This document shows, one piece after another, positions 1 through 5,451 of a DNA stretch of 6,024 nt; position 1 is the first letter of the stretch, and every line of letters starts with the position of its first letter. The position numbers were made by a program, and so were the translations under genes. This stretch comes from Acidobacteriaceae bacterium (GTDB taxonomy: Bacteria > Acidobacteriota > Terriglobia > Terriglobales > Acidobacteriaceae): NCBI GenBank assembly GCA_003165095.1, contig PLSH01000112.1, positions 1 through 6,024 of the forward strand, written 5' to 3'. The notes beneath the pieces were generated by a model. It saw nothing but the letters and a program-made list of their open reading frames with translations, had not been told where the DNA came from and searched no databases.

Positions 1-467
1 TCGTGCGGATGCGCTCGCACCTGGCGCACCAGAAAATGCGCGGCGTCTTCGTCGATGGCCTTGATTTTCGGTTCGCCCTCGGGCACGGCGGTTGTCCTGG
101 CGTGGTCCCATGCGCCCTGCCAGCCCACCTTGCCATACAACTCCGTGGCTACGCTCGTCTCCTGCTGGCTGCGAATCAGCGGGTGCTCCGCACCTTTAAC
201 TACGGGAGTGTCTTGGTGACCTGTAAGCTCCAGCATGCGCAGGGTGTGGTTGGTCTCTTCGTCCACCCATCCGTCGCCGGCGACCATGGTGATGCCGAGA
301 ACCTGGACCTGTGGCGACTGGAGCAGCACCAGCATCGACATCTGGTCGCTGCCGCCGGGGCCGGAGCCGTCCTGGTCAACCAAGACAAGCCGCTTTTGCG
401 CAGGACACACCGCGGCACAAACCGCAACAGACACCGCGAGCAGCAGTGTAAAGGAATGTCTTCTCAT
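1..467 (-). CDS. Exported nucleoside-hydrolase-like protein, partial (N-terminal 155 residues; continues past the left edge)
   Basis: Inosine/uridine-preferring nucleoside hydrolases cleave the N-glycosidic bond of ribonucleosides. Residues 1-23 look like a Sec signal peptide (Arg-Arg-His start, hydrophobic stretch, then CPAQ), so this copy probably acts in the periplasm or outside the cell, unlike the classical cytosolic enzymes. The strand following it carries VDQDGSGPGGSDQMSML (residues 30-46) where the family normally has DTDxGxDD; a GITMVAGD segment (58-65) matches the usual TVAGN stretch, and a helix ending in LRMLEL (76-81) fits the family fold. The Asp-x-Asp and one later Asp are kept, but there is an insertion and the first Asp of the usual pair appears as Ser; the Asn of VAGN is Asp. 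The ATG at 467-465 is chosen because it gives the complete signal peptide; no Shine-Dalgarno sequence is visible. It lies 46 bases after the R3H gene on the same strand. Family assignment is fairly safe; activity and substrate are not known. Confidence 0.8.
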   Translation of the reverse strand, partial: MRRHSFTLLLAVSVAVCAAVCPAQKRLVLVDQDGSGPGGSDQMSMLVLLQSPQVQVLGITMVAGDGWVDEETNHTLRMLELTGHQDTPVVKGAEHPLIRSQQETSVATELYGKVGWQGAWDHARTTAVPEGEPKIKAIDEDAAHFLVRQVRAHPH

Positions 468-513
468 TAATGGGTATTGTGGCATACCTGATCACTGACC
501 ATTGGCCACCGTT

Positions 514-1098
514 CTACCTGCGGCGATCCCGGCCGCCCCTGTCGCCCCGGTCATTTCCTCTGGGCCGCGACTGCACAGGCGCAGCAACCGGAATATCCGT
601 CTTGCCCTCCGGATACACCACCAGGAACCGGTCGCGGCCCTCGCCGACGCTGGCCGACTCCACGCCTTCAAGCTCCTTGAAGATCATGTGCATGGTGCGG
701 CGTTCGCGGCTGTTCGTAGGCGGGAAGCTGTAGGGTACGCCGGAGTGGCGCACCTTTTCAGCGGCCGTTTCGGCAGCCAGGCGCAGTTCCTGCTCATGCA
801 GGGCCTTGAAGTTGCCGGCATCGAAGCTGACCGCGTCGTGCTCGCGCTGGTCGAGGCGCAGCATCTGTGAGGCAATGGTTTCGAGAGCGCGCAGCAGTTC
901 GCCGTTGTGCTGGATGACCAGCGGCACATCGGGCCCGGCGAGCTCGACGCAAATCTGGGGCGCCTGCAGACCTTCGGGGTCGCGCGCCCCATCACCGGCC
1001 GTGATGCGGTATTTGAGGCGCATTCCGCCCAGTTTGTTCAAGGTACTCAGGAATCCGGCAATCTTTTGTGCAGCCTGCTGCAGGTCGTCGATAGGCAT
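514..1098 (-). CDS. Jag/KhpB-like R3H-domain RNA-binding protein with degenerate KH domain
   Basis: This 194-residue protein resembles the KH-R3H part of Jag (KhpB), a cytoplasmic RNA-binding protein. The R3H domain is clear: NSRERRTMHM (129-138) holds the Arg133-x3-His137 signature, followed by SVGEGRDRFLVVYP (150-163). The preceding helix AAETAAEKVRHSGVPY (108-123) also aligns with Jag. The KH-like part (about 26-93) is weaker: where Jag has an I-G-[RK]-[RK]-G loop, this protein has IQHNG (62-66), losing the first Gly of GXXG. The last 17 residues are Arg/Gly/Asp-rich and probably disordered. No Jag N-terminal domain is present, and the gene is not next to yidC or rnpA as jag usually is. 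The frame is open up to 1215, but that start would overlap the toxin gene; the ATG at 1098 begins where family similarity begins. No Shine-Dalgarno sequence precedes it. It starts 77 bases after the toxin stop, so co-transcription is possible but unproven. Confidence 0.85.
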   Translation of the reverse strand: MPIDDLQQAAQKIAGFLSTLNKLGGMRLKYRITAGDGARDPEGLQAPQICVELAGPDVPLVIQHNGELLRALETIASQMLRLDQREHDAVSFDAGNFKALHEQELRLAAETAAEKVRHSGVPYSFPPTNSRERRTMHMIFKELEGVESASVGEGRDRFLVVYPEGKTDIPVAAPVQSRPRGNDRGDRGGRDRRR

Positions 1099-1175
1099 AA
1101 CAAACAAGTATCGCAGAGCCGGGGCAAATTGGCGCAGTGAATCGGGTAGAAAAATTCCCGAGCTCACTTTCGACG

Positions 1176-1547
1176 CTATTTGTGCAGAAAGCAGATGCGA
1201 TCGGGCCAGTCCCACGCGGCGCCCTCCTTTGCCAAAGCGGAAAGCGCGTGAACCAGGCCGCCATTGTCGCTCGGAGGGATCGTCTTCTCGTCTACGAAGA
1301 TCACTCCGACGTGGTGCTGCCCGGCCTCAGCCCAGGAACGCAGCAAGGGGGGAATCGTGCGCCGGTCGTAGGTTACCAGGGTCCATCCGTGTGCGGCCGC
1401 GTGATGCAGGCAGACGGCGTCGGCCAGCCCGAGAAATCCGCCGCCCTCCCACTCTGCCAGCGCGCTCACCTCAAGAGTCCGGCTGCGGCGGCGCAGGCCG
1501 GATGCCACCGCAGGTGAAATATGCTCGTCGAGCAGCATTCTCAGCAT
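1176..1547 (-). CDS. DUF5615 PIN-like ribonuclease, probable toxin of a TA pair
   Basis: A 123-residue protein with the pattern of DUF5615 (Mut7-C-like PIN fold) proteins: an opening beta strand MLLDEH with Asp7, a central FLGLADAVCLHHAAAHG segment with Asp43, and LVTYDRR with Asp61. These three Asp residues are the likely metal-binding acidic set of a PIN nuclease. The length is normal for the family and no key residue appears lost. Known relatives include toxins of the VapC45 type, which are paired with DUF433-type antitoxins; the gene just upstream fits that role. The ATG at 1547 lies one base after the antitoxin TGA stop (1551-1549), which points to translational coupling. An alternative ATG at 1538 would start the protein at MLLDEH, where most family members begin; neither start has a strong Shine-Dalgarno sequence. 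Toxicity and RNA target are inferred from family and pairing only. Confidence 0.85.
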   Translation of the reverse strand: MLRMLLDEHISPAVASGLRRRSRTLEVSALAEWEGGGFLGLADAVCLHHAAAHGWTLVTYDRRTIPPLLRSWAEAGQHHVGVIFVDEKTIPPSDNGGLVHALSALAKEGAAWDWPDRICFLHK

Positions 1548-1548
1548 C

Positions 1549-1992
1549 TCAGTGTCTTGCCGGCTTACCGGGAACGAATTCAGCCGCCTGGGGCAGCAGG
1601 CGCTTCAACACTTTCAGGTCAACGGCGTCCTGCTCAGCCAAAGCTTCTTCAATTTCCTCTGGAAACGCATCGGCATATTGCACTGCGGCCCGCACCTTGG
1701 CCTCTGGCCAGCGCAGGTGCCTCGCCACGGCGGCTGCATCTGCCTGGAACGCACGCACCAGCAGCATCACTTCCCAAACCGCCAGCGTGCTGCCCTGCAA
1801 GCAGGCCTGGCGTCCAGCCATGGAGTCGCGGAAGTCAATAAAGGCAAACTCCGAGCGCCGCAGCCCCTCCTCCACCAGCCGCGCCCCGGCGTCGCTTGCG
1901 GTCCATCCGTGGCGCCTCGCCATTCGCTTGAGGCGCCGGCCGCTCTCTGCCGGAAGGCGCATGCTTACCACCACGGATTGCGAGGAGCTCAT
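1549..1992 (-). CDS. Ribbon-helix-helix plus DUF433-like protein, probable antitoxin/autoregulator
   Basis: A 147-residue protein in two parts. Residues 6-46 look like a ribbon-helix-helix DNA-binding unit: a short strand SVVVSMRLP, then helix ESGRRLKRMARRHG, then helix TASDAGARLVEEGLRRSE. Residues 49-118 look DUF433-like: FIDFRDSMAGRQACLQG and LAVWEVMLLVRAF, then a helix-turn-helix-like DAAAVARHLRWPEAKVRAAV and a YADAFPEEIEEAL ending. The acidic tail could bind the toxin. In VapBC45-type modules DUF433 proteins are antitoxins for PIN-like toxins, and here the toxin follows after one base. The start is the ATG at 1992-1990 because GGAGG lies seven bases upstream; an in-frame TTG at 1998 is only one base from that site and is unlikely. 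RHH antitoxins commonly repress their own operon, and three 9-nt repeats lie upstream. The role is inferred from domain pattern and pairing. Confidence 0.82.
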   Translation of the reverse strand: MSSSQSVVVSMRLPAESGRRLKRMARRHGWTASDAGARLVEEGLRRSEFAFIDFRDSMAGRQACLQGSTLAVWEVMLLVRAFQADAAAVARHLRWPEAKVRAAVQYADAFPEEIEEALAEQDAVDLKVLKRLLPQAAEFVPGKPARH

Positions 1993-1999
1993 AACCAAA

Positions 2000-2004
2000 C
2001 CTCC
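2000..2004 (-). promoter_or_regulatory. Shine-Dalgarno sequence of the antitoxin gene
   Basis: The minus strand reads GGAGG here, seven bases before the ATG at 1992. It decides the start over the in-frame TTG at 1998. It is the only strong ribosome binding site among the leftward genes, while the toxin just downstream has none, consistent with toxin translation depending on antitoxin translation. Confidence 0.8.
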
Positions 2005-2008
2005 ACAA

Positions 2009-2035
2009 TGTAACTCATGTAATCATTGTAATCAC
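2009..2035. repeat. Three tandem 9-nt repeats, candidate antitoxin operator
   Basis: Three head-to-tail copies on the plus strand: TGTAACTCA (2009-2017), TGTAATCAT (2018-2026) and TGTAATCAC (2027-2035). Copies two and three share an exact 8-mer, TGTAATCA, nine bases apart; copy one is the same 8-mer with one inserted C. The array lies 4 bases beyond the antitoxin ribosome binding site and overlaps the candidate leftward -10 box. Ribbon-helix-helix repressors typically bind short closely spaced repeats as side-by-side dimers, so autoregulation by the antitoxin is the natural reading; this is inference. Confidence 0.65.
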
Positions 2036-2055
2036 TTTGCCTCCCATCCCGTCAT
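2025..2055 (-). promoter_or_regulatory. Candidate leftward promoter of the TA operon
   Basis: The minus strand has TACAAT at 2030-2025 (five of six matches to TATAAT) and ATGACG at 2055-2050 as a weak -35 (four of six to TTGACA), with a long 19-base spacer. Transcription would start near 2018, giving a leader of about 25 bases that includes the ribosome binding site. The -10 lies inside the tandem repeats, so a protein bound there would block polymerase. Confidence 0.4.
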
Positions 2056-2085
2056 GCGACTTCGCTCCCATGCCTGATCATCGGC

Positions 2086-2091
2086 TATGAT
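2086..2091 (+). promoter_or_regulatory. Candidate -10 box for the rightward membrane-protein gene
   Basis: TATGAT matches the -10 consensus at five of six positions and lies about 60 bases before the ATG at 2150. The best -35 (TTCGCT at 2061-2066, 19-base spacer) matches only three of six, so this is weak. The box overlaps the right arm of the ATCAT/ATGAT inverted repeat. Confidence 0.3.
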
Positions 2092-2138
2092 GCTATGTTC
2101 AGCCTGTATCGAGTGCTTCAAAGCGCACGATCGGGAAC

Positions 2139-2144
2139 GGGAGG
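2139..2144 (+). promoter_or_regulatory. Shine-Dalgarno sequence of the membrane-protein gene
   Basis: GGGAGG lies five bases before the ATG at 2150. It supports that start over the earlier in-frame ATGs at 2087 and 2090, which have no such site upstream and would add a 20-21-residue Cys-containing, non-hydrophobic extension. Confidence 0.75.
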
Positions 2145-2149
2145 CACTG

Positions 2150-2641
2150 ATGCCTGAGCGCGGTTGGATTCAAGCCCATCCCTGGGTGACTTTTATTTGC
2201 CGGCTTCTCGGGCTTGGCGTCTTCGTGCTGGCGTTTTTTCTGCCGGCCGTGAGTTCTCCCGAGCCCGGAGCCACCGTGTTTCCGGGATGGAAGTGCGCCT
2301 CGATTGCGCTCACTGAGATCAATGCGCTGTTTGGCAAGGCGGTTACCGGGACGCCCTCGTTTGAAGTCATACTGGTGGTGCTCAGCGGCTGGATCAATCC
2401 CCTGATCGCGCTGGTTCTGTGCTGCAGTTTTTCGAGGAAACTGGTCATTTTGCGGCGAATCCTGGGCGGGCTGATTCTTATCTGCATGGGCGCGACATGG
2501 ATGTTTTTTTCGCTCGAGAAGGTGAGCCCGCTGATCGGCCATTACCTGTGGATTGCGGGAGCGCTGTTGATTCTTGCGCCGGACGCGATCGGCGGCAAGC
2601 GGAAACCGGCCGAGGCCGGCCGTCTTCCATCCAAGGGCTAG
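2150..2641 (+). CDS. Small four-helix membrane protein of unknown function
   Basis: I do not recognise a named family. The 163-residue product has four likely membrane segments: about 13-34 (contains FVLAFFLPAV), 71-94 (VILVVLSGWINPLIALVLCC), 104-122 (ILGGLILICMGATWMFFSL) and 128-147 (LIGHYLWIAGALLILAPDAI). The 36-residue stretch between helices 1 and 2 carries FPGWKCAS and would lie on one side of the membrane; a basic loop SRKLVILRR (95-103) and the basic tail KRKPAEAGRL suggest that those parts are cytoplasmic. The start at 2150 is set by a strong GGGAGG site. It ends 70 bases before the efflux operon on the same strand, with no clear terminator between, so it could be a leading gene of that transcript, but nothing in its sequence ties it to efflux. 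It is divergent from the TA operon. Confidence 0.75.
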   Translation: MPERGWIQAHPWVTFICRLLGLGVFVLAFFLPAVSSPEPGATVFPGWKCASIALTEINALFGKAVTGTPSFEVILVVLSGWINPLIALVLCCSFSRKLVILRRILGGLILICMGATWMFFSLEKVSPLIGHYLWIAGALLILAPDAIGGKRKPAEAGRLPSKG

Positions 2642-2711
2642 GGCAGATTCAGGCTCAACTTGTATTCTTCTGGATGTGACTATTCGGGACAACCGACGCC
2701 GGAAACGGAGA

Positions 2712-4085
2712 ATGCTCGAACTGAGATCCCTTACCGGCTCAATCTCGTGCCTCCTGCTGGCGGCCGCGGCGCTGGCCGCTTGCGGCCAGGCCCCGGAACA
2801 ACCTGCCGACGCAGCCTCTCGGGACGCCGCCAAGCCGGTTGTCATCACCCTCGACGAAGCAATTCGCCGCGCGCAGCAAAGCGATCCGTCTTATGCGGCT
2901 TCGTCCGCGGAAAGCGCGGTTTCCGCCCTCGATCGCTCCATAGCGCGCGGCAGCCTGTTGCCCAGCGCGGTCTATCACAACCAAGCGCTCTACACGCAGC
3001 CCAACGGCCTCCTCAATCAGGCTGGGCAGGGCGCAGCGGCGCAGCCGGCTCCACGGTTCATCGCCAACAACGCGGTGCGCGAGTATGCCAGCCAGGCATC
3101 CATCAACGACACGCTGGGAGTGGCCGGGTGGGCGGGCGTGCGGCGGGCCGATGCGGCGTCGGCGCTCGCCGCAGCGCAGCTCGAAGTGTCGCGGCGCGGC
3201 CTGGTGGCCGCGGTGACGGGGATGTTCTATGGCTCCGTGGCGGCGGACCACAAGATCACCGTTGCCGAGCTCGCTCGCAAGGAAGCGGCCGATTTTACAA
3301 AATTGACCGGCGAACGCGAACAGGCGCGCGAGTCGGCGCACGCCGACGTCGTGAAGGCGCAACTCGTGGAGCAGCAGCGCCAGCGCGACCTCGAAGATGC
3401 CAAAGTGGCTGCTGAAAAGGCGCGGCTGGAACTGGGCGTGCTGCTGTTTCCCGACCCGCGCACGCCGTACACGCTGCAGGCGCCCGGCGATGCGCCGCCG
3501 CTCGCCTCCCGCGAGGATGTGGAACAGGCCGCGGCCAGAAACAATCCCGAGCTCAAAAGCGCGCTGGCGGCGCTGGGGGTGAGCAACGCCGACGTGCTTT
3601 CGGCGCGTGCGGCCTATCTGCCCGACCTGGGCCTGAACGTGACGTACGGCATCGACGCTCCGCAGATCGCCGAGAACGGGCCCGGCAAAGTGCGCAATCT
3701 GGGCTACTCGGCCAGCGTCACGCTCGACATTCCGGTGTGGGACTGGCTCTCGACCGAGCACAAGGTGAAGCAGAGCGAGATACGCCGCGACGCGGCGCAG
3801 GTGGCGCTGAGCGCTGCGCAGCGGCAGCTGATTGCGCGCCTCGATGAAGCCTACTCCGAGGCGGAGACGGCGCGCGACCAACTCACGTCGCTCGATGCCA
3901 GCGTGGCCACCGCGGAAGAAAGCCTGAAACTAACCAAACTGCGCTACACCGGCGGCGAGGCCTCGGTGCTGGAAGTCGTGGACGCGCAAAGCGCGTTTGT
4001 GCTGGCCGAGAACGCGCGCGAGGACGGACGAGTGCGCTATGAGGCCGCGCGGGTCGATCTGCGGACGCTGACGGGAACCATGTAG
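2712..4085 (+). CDS. TolC/OEP-family outer-membrane efflux lipoprotein
   Basis: A 457-residue outer-membrane factor, the exit channel of a tripartite efflux pump. Residues 1-24 form a lipoprotein signal with lipobox LAAC, so Cys24 would be lipidated; the next residue is Gly rather than Asp, which favours outer-membrane sorting. Two OEP repeats follow. The first begins with ITLDEAIRRAQQSDPSY (about 45-61) and includes long heptad-rich helices (about 190-245) leading to KARLELGVLLFPDP. The second begins near REDVEQAAARNNPELKSAL (about 266-284) and contains AYLPDLGLNVTYGID and VTLDIPVWDW, ending in YTGGEASVLEVVDAQSAFVLAE. The frame is open from 2574, but the ATG at 2712 is chosen because the signal peptide starts there; the GGAG at 2707-2710 is too close to be a good ribosome binding site. 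The adaptor gene follows after 34 bases. Family assignment is firm; substrate is unknown. Confidence 0.93.
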   Translation: MLELRSLTGSISCLLLAAAALAACGQAPEQPADAASRDAAKPVVITLDEAIRRAQQSDPSYAASSAESAVSALDRSIARGSLLPSAVYHNQALYTQPNGLLNQAGQGAAAQPAPRFIANNAVREYASQASINDTLGVAGWAGVRRADAASALAAAQLEVSRRGLVAAVTGMFYGSVAADHKITVAELARKEAADFTKLTGEREQARESAHADVVKAQLVEQQRQRDLEDAKVAAEKARLELGVLLFPDPRTPYTLQAPGDAPPLASREDVEQAAARNNPELKSALAALGVSNADVLSARAAYLPDLGLNVTYGIDAPQIAENGPGKVRNLGYSASVTLDIPVWDWLSTEHKVKQSEIRRDAAQVALSAAQRQLIARLDEAYSEAETARDQLTSLDASVATAEESLKLTKLRYTGGEASVLEVVDAQSAFVLAENAREDGRVRYEAARVDLRTLTGTM

Positions 4086-4099
4086 GCGGGAACCATGTA
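4073..4099 (+). repeat. Short tandem duplication spanning the TolC-like stop codon
   Basis: The 12-mer GGGAACCATGTA occurs at 4073-4084 and again at 4088-4099, a period of 15 bases. The first copy contains the last codons and stop (TAG); the second lies in the spacer and is followed by A, giving an in-frame TAA as a backup stop. It looks like a small slippage duplication at the gene end. Confidence 0.6.
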
Positions 4100-4119
4100 A
4101 TACAGGCAAGTGCAGGAAG

Positions 4120-5451
4120 ATGAGCAGGATGATGAGTGGAATGACAATCTGGAATCGAATCCCCAAGGCGCATTGCTTCAGAACGCGCTGGATTCTGCTG
4201 GGCGCAGTGGCGCTACCCCTGGCGCTTTTGCCGGGCTGCAAGAAGGAGCCCGTGCCGGAGACGCAGGTGACGGTGCAGGCCGAGCATCCCGAGCAGGGGC
4301 GAATCGCCGAGCATATCACCGCCGATGCGGTGCTGACGCCGCTGGCGCAGGCGGCCATCGATCCGAAGATCAGCGCGCCGGTGCGCAAGTTCTACGTGCA
4401 ACGCGGATCGCGTGTGAAGGCCGGCGAGCTGCTGGCCACGCTCGAAAACAACGATCTGGCGGCGGCGGCAATGGACAACAAGGGCGCCTACATGGCGGCG
4501 CGGGCGGCCTATGCCACGACGACGAAGGCGCAGGTGCCGGAAGACACGCAGAAGGCCGAACTCGATGTGGCGCAGGCCAAGGCGAATCTCGACCTGAACC
4601 TGAGCATCGTGAAGAGCCGCAAGCAACTGTTTGCCGAAGGAGCGATTCCGGGCCGCGACCTGGATACTGCCGAAGCTGCGCTGGTGAGCGCGCAGGCGGC
4701 TTACGATGCCGCCAAAACGCATCTCGAGGCGGTGCGCAGCGTAAGCCGCGCGGCCGCGCTCCAGGCCGCTCAGGGCCAGTTGACTTCGGCGGAAGGCAAG
4801 TACCAGGGCGCCGAGGCCGAGGTGAACTACTCTGAGATTCGGAGCCCTATTGACGGAGTGGTTACCGACCGGCCCTTGTTCGCGGGCGAAACCGCGGCCG
4901 CCGGAATGCCGCTGATCACGGTTATGGAGACTTCGAGCCTGATTGCCAAGGCGCATATTGCGCAGAGCCTTGCACAGCAACTGAAGGTGGGCGACGAAGC
5001 GCAAGTCCATGTGCCCGGCCTCGCCGACACGGTTGCCGCCACGCTTTCGCTTATCAGCCCGGCGCTCGATCCCGGCAGCACCACCGTCGAAGTCTGGGTC
5101 AAAATCGACAACAAAGCCGGCGCGCTCAAGATCGGCACGCCGGTCAAGGTCTCCATCGCAGGCGCAACCGTGGCCCATGCATGGAAGATCCCCGCTGCCG
5201 CGATTCTCGCGGCGCAGGACGGCAGCAAATCTGTCATGGTGGTGGGCGACGATGGCACCGCGCATCGCAAGCCCGTGACTCTCGGCATCGAAGACGGCGA
5301 AGACGTGCAGGTAACCGGCGGCCTTGCGCCATCGGACCTTGTCATTACCGGCGGGGCTTACGGATTGGATGAGGGTACAAAGGTGAGTGTGCGGCCGGCG
5401 GCCGACAACAGCGAGACGCCTGCGGCGAGCCCGGGCGGAGGGACGGACTGA
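4120..5451 (+). CDS. HlyD/AcrA-family membrane fusion (adaptor) lipoprotein of RND efflux pump
   Basis: A 443-residue periplasmic adaptor that would link the RND permease to the outer-membrane channel. Residues 24-40 are hydrophobic and end in the lipobox LPGC, with Cys40 the likely lipidated residue, as in AcrA. The first lipoyl half is DPKISAPVRKFYVQRGSRVKAGELLATLE (about 81-109). An alpha-helical hairpin rich in Ala and Gln fills about 112-235, including AEGAIPGRDLDTAEAAL in the second part. The second lipoyl half starts at YSEIRSPIDGVVTDRPLFAGE (from 237), followed by the beta-barrel (LIAKAHIAQS to KIGTPVKVSIAG) and a membrane-proximal domain. The exact start is unsure: AGGAAG at 4114-4119 touches the ATG at 4120 but sits nine bases before the ATG at 4129, and ATGs at 4132 and 4141 are also in frame; all keep the signal. 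The stop overlaps the permease start by one base. Confidence 0.93.
   Translation: MSRMMSGMTIWNRIPKAHCFRTRWILLGAVALPLALLPGCKKEPVPETQVTVQAEHPEQGRIAEHITADAVLTPLAQAAIDPKISAPVRKFYVQRGSRVKAGELLATLENNDLAAAAMDNKGAYMAARAAYATTTKAQVPEDTQKAELDVAQAKANLDLNLSIVKSRKQLFAEGAIPGRDLDTAEAALVSAQAAYDAAKTHLEAVRSVSRAAALQAAQGQLTSAEGKYQGAEAEVNYSEIRSPIDGVVTDRPLFAGETAAAGMPLITVMETSSLIAKAHIAQSLAQQLKVGDEAQVHVPGLADTVAATLSLISPALDPGSTTVEVWVKIDNKAGALKIGTPVKVSIAGATVAHAWKIPAAAILAAQDGSKSVMVVGDDGTAHRKPVTLGIEDGEDVQVTGGLAPSDLVITGGAYGLDEGTKVSVRPAADNSETPAASPGGGTD
5437..5442 (+). promoter_or_regulatory. Shine-Dalgarno sequence of the RND permease gene
   Basis: GGAGGG lies inside the end of the adaptor gene, eight bases before the permease ATG at 5451. 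Together with the TGATG stop-start overlap it fixes the permease start and points to efficient coupled translation. Confidence 0.8.

Larger units (their letters stand above)
1993..2149. promoter_or_regulatory. Divergent intergenic control region between TA operon and membrane-protein gene
   Basis: This 157-bp gap separates the leftward antitoxin start from the rightward membrane-protein start. It is more AT-rich than its flanks around 2005-2037. It contains the antitoxin ribosome binding site, three tandem 9-nt repeats, candidate -10 boxes in both directions, and a small inverted repeat, ATCAT (2077-2081) and ATGAT (2087-2091), with a 5-base spacer. A frame open from 2087 runs into the membrane-protein gene but is less likely to be its true start. 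Confidence 0.6.

Noticed and set aside
3..470. 155-residue open frame on the plus strand opposite the nucleoside-hydrolase-like gene
   Set aside because: No domain or ribosome binding site; the minus frame carries a signal peptide and family motifs.
1142..1161. Inverted repeat TCGGG and CCCGA between the toxin and R3H genes, considered as a terminator
   Set aside because: Only five base pairs with a ten-base loop, and the T-run is in the loop rather than after the stem.
1099..1215. Longer start for the R3H protein at 1215
   Set aside because: It would overlap the toxin gene by 40 bases and add 39 residues with no resemblance to the Jag family; the ATG at 1098 fits better.
806..2077. 423-residue open frame on the plus strand across the R3H, toxin and antitoxin genes
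   Set aside because: Its translation is Arg/Ser/Ala-rich with no domain pattern, and it is antisense to three genes with clear domains; a GC-rich shadow frame.
2606..2619. GC-rich palindrome CCGGCCGAGGCCGG near the end of the membrane-protein gene, considered as a terminator
   Set aside because: It lies inside the coding sequence, has a very short loop and no T-run after it.
2739..3881. 380-residue open frame antisense to the TolC-like gene
   Set aside because: Arg/His/Gly-rich low-complexity translation without motifs; the opposite strand has a convincing OEP protein with lipoprotein signal.
4213..5265. 350-residue open frame antisense to the adaptor gene
   Set aside because: Arg/His/Leu-rich translation typical of the reverse strand of GC-rich genes; the adaptor frame has full HlyD architecture.
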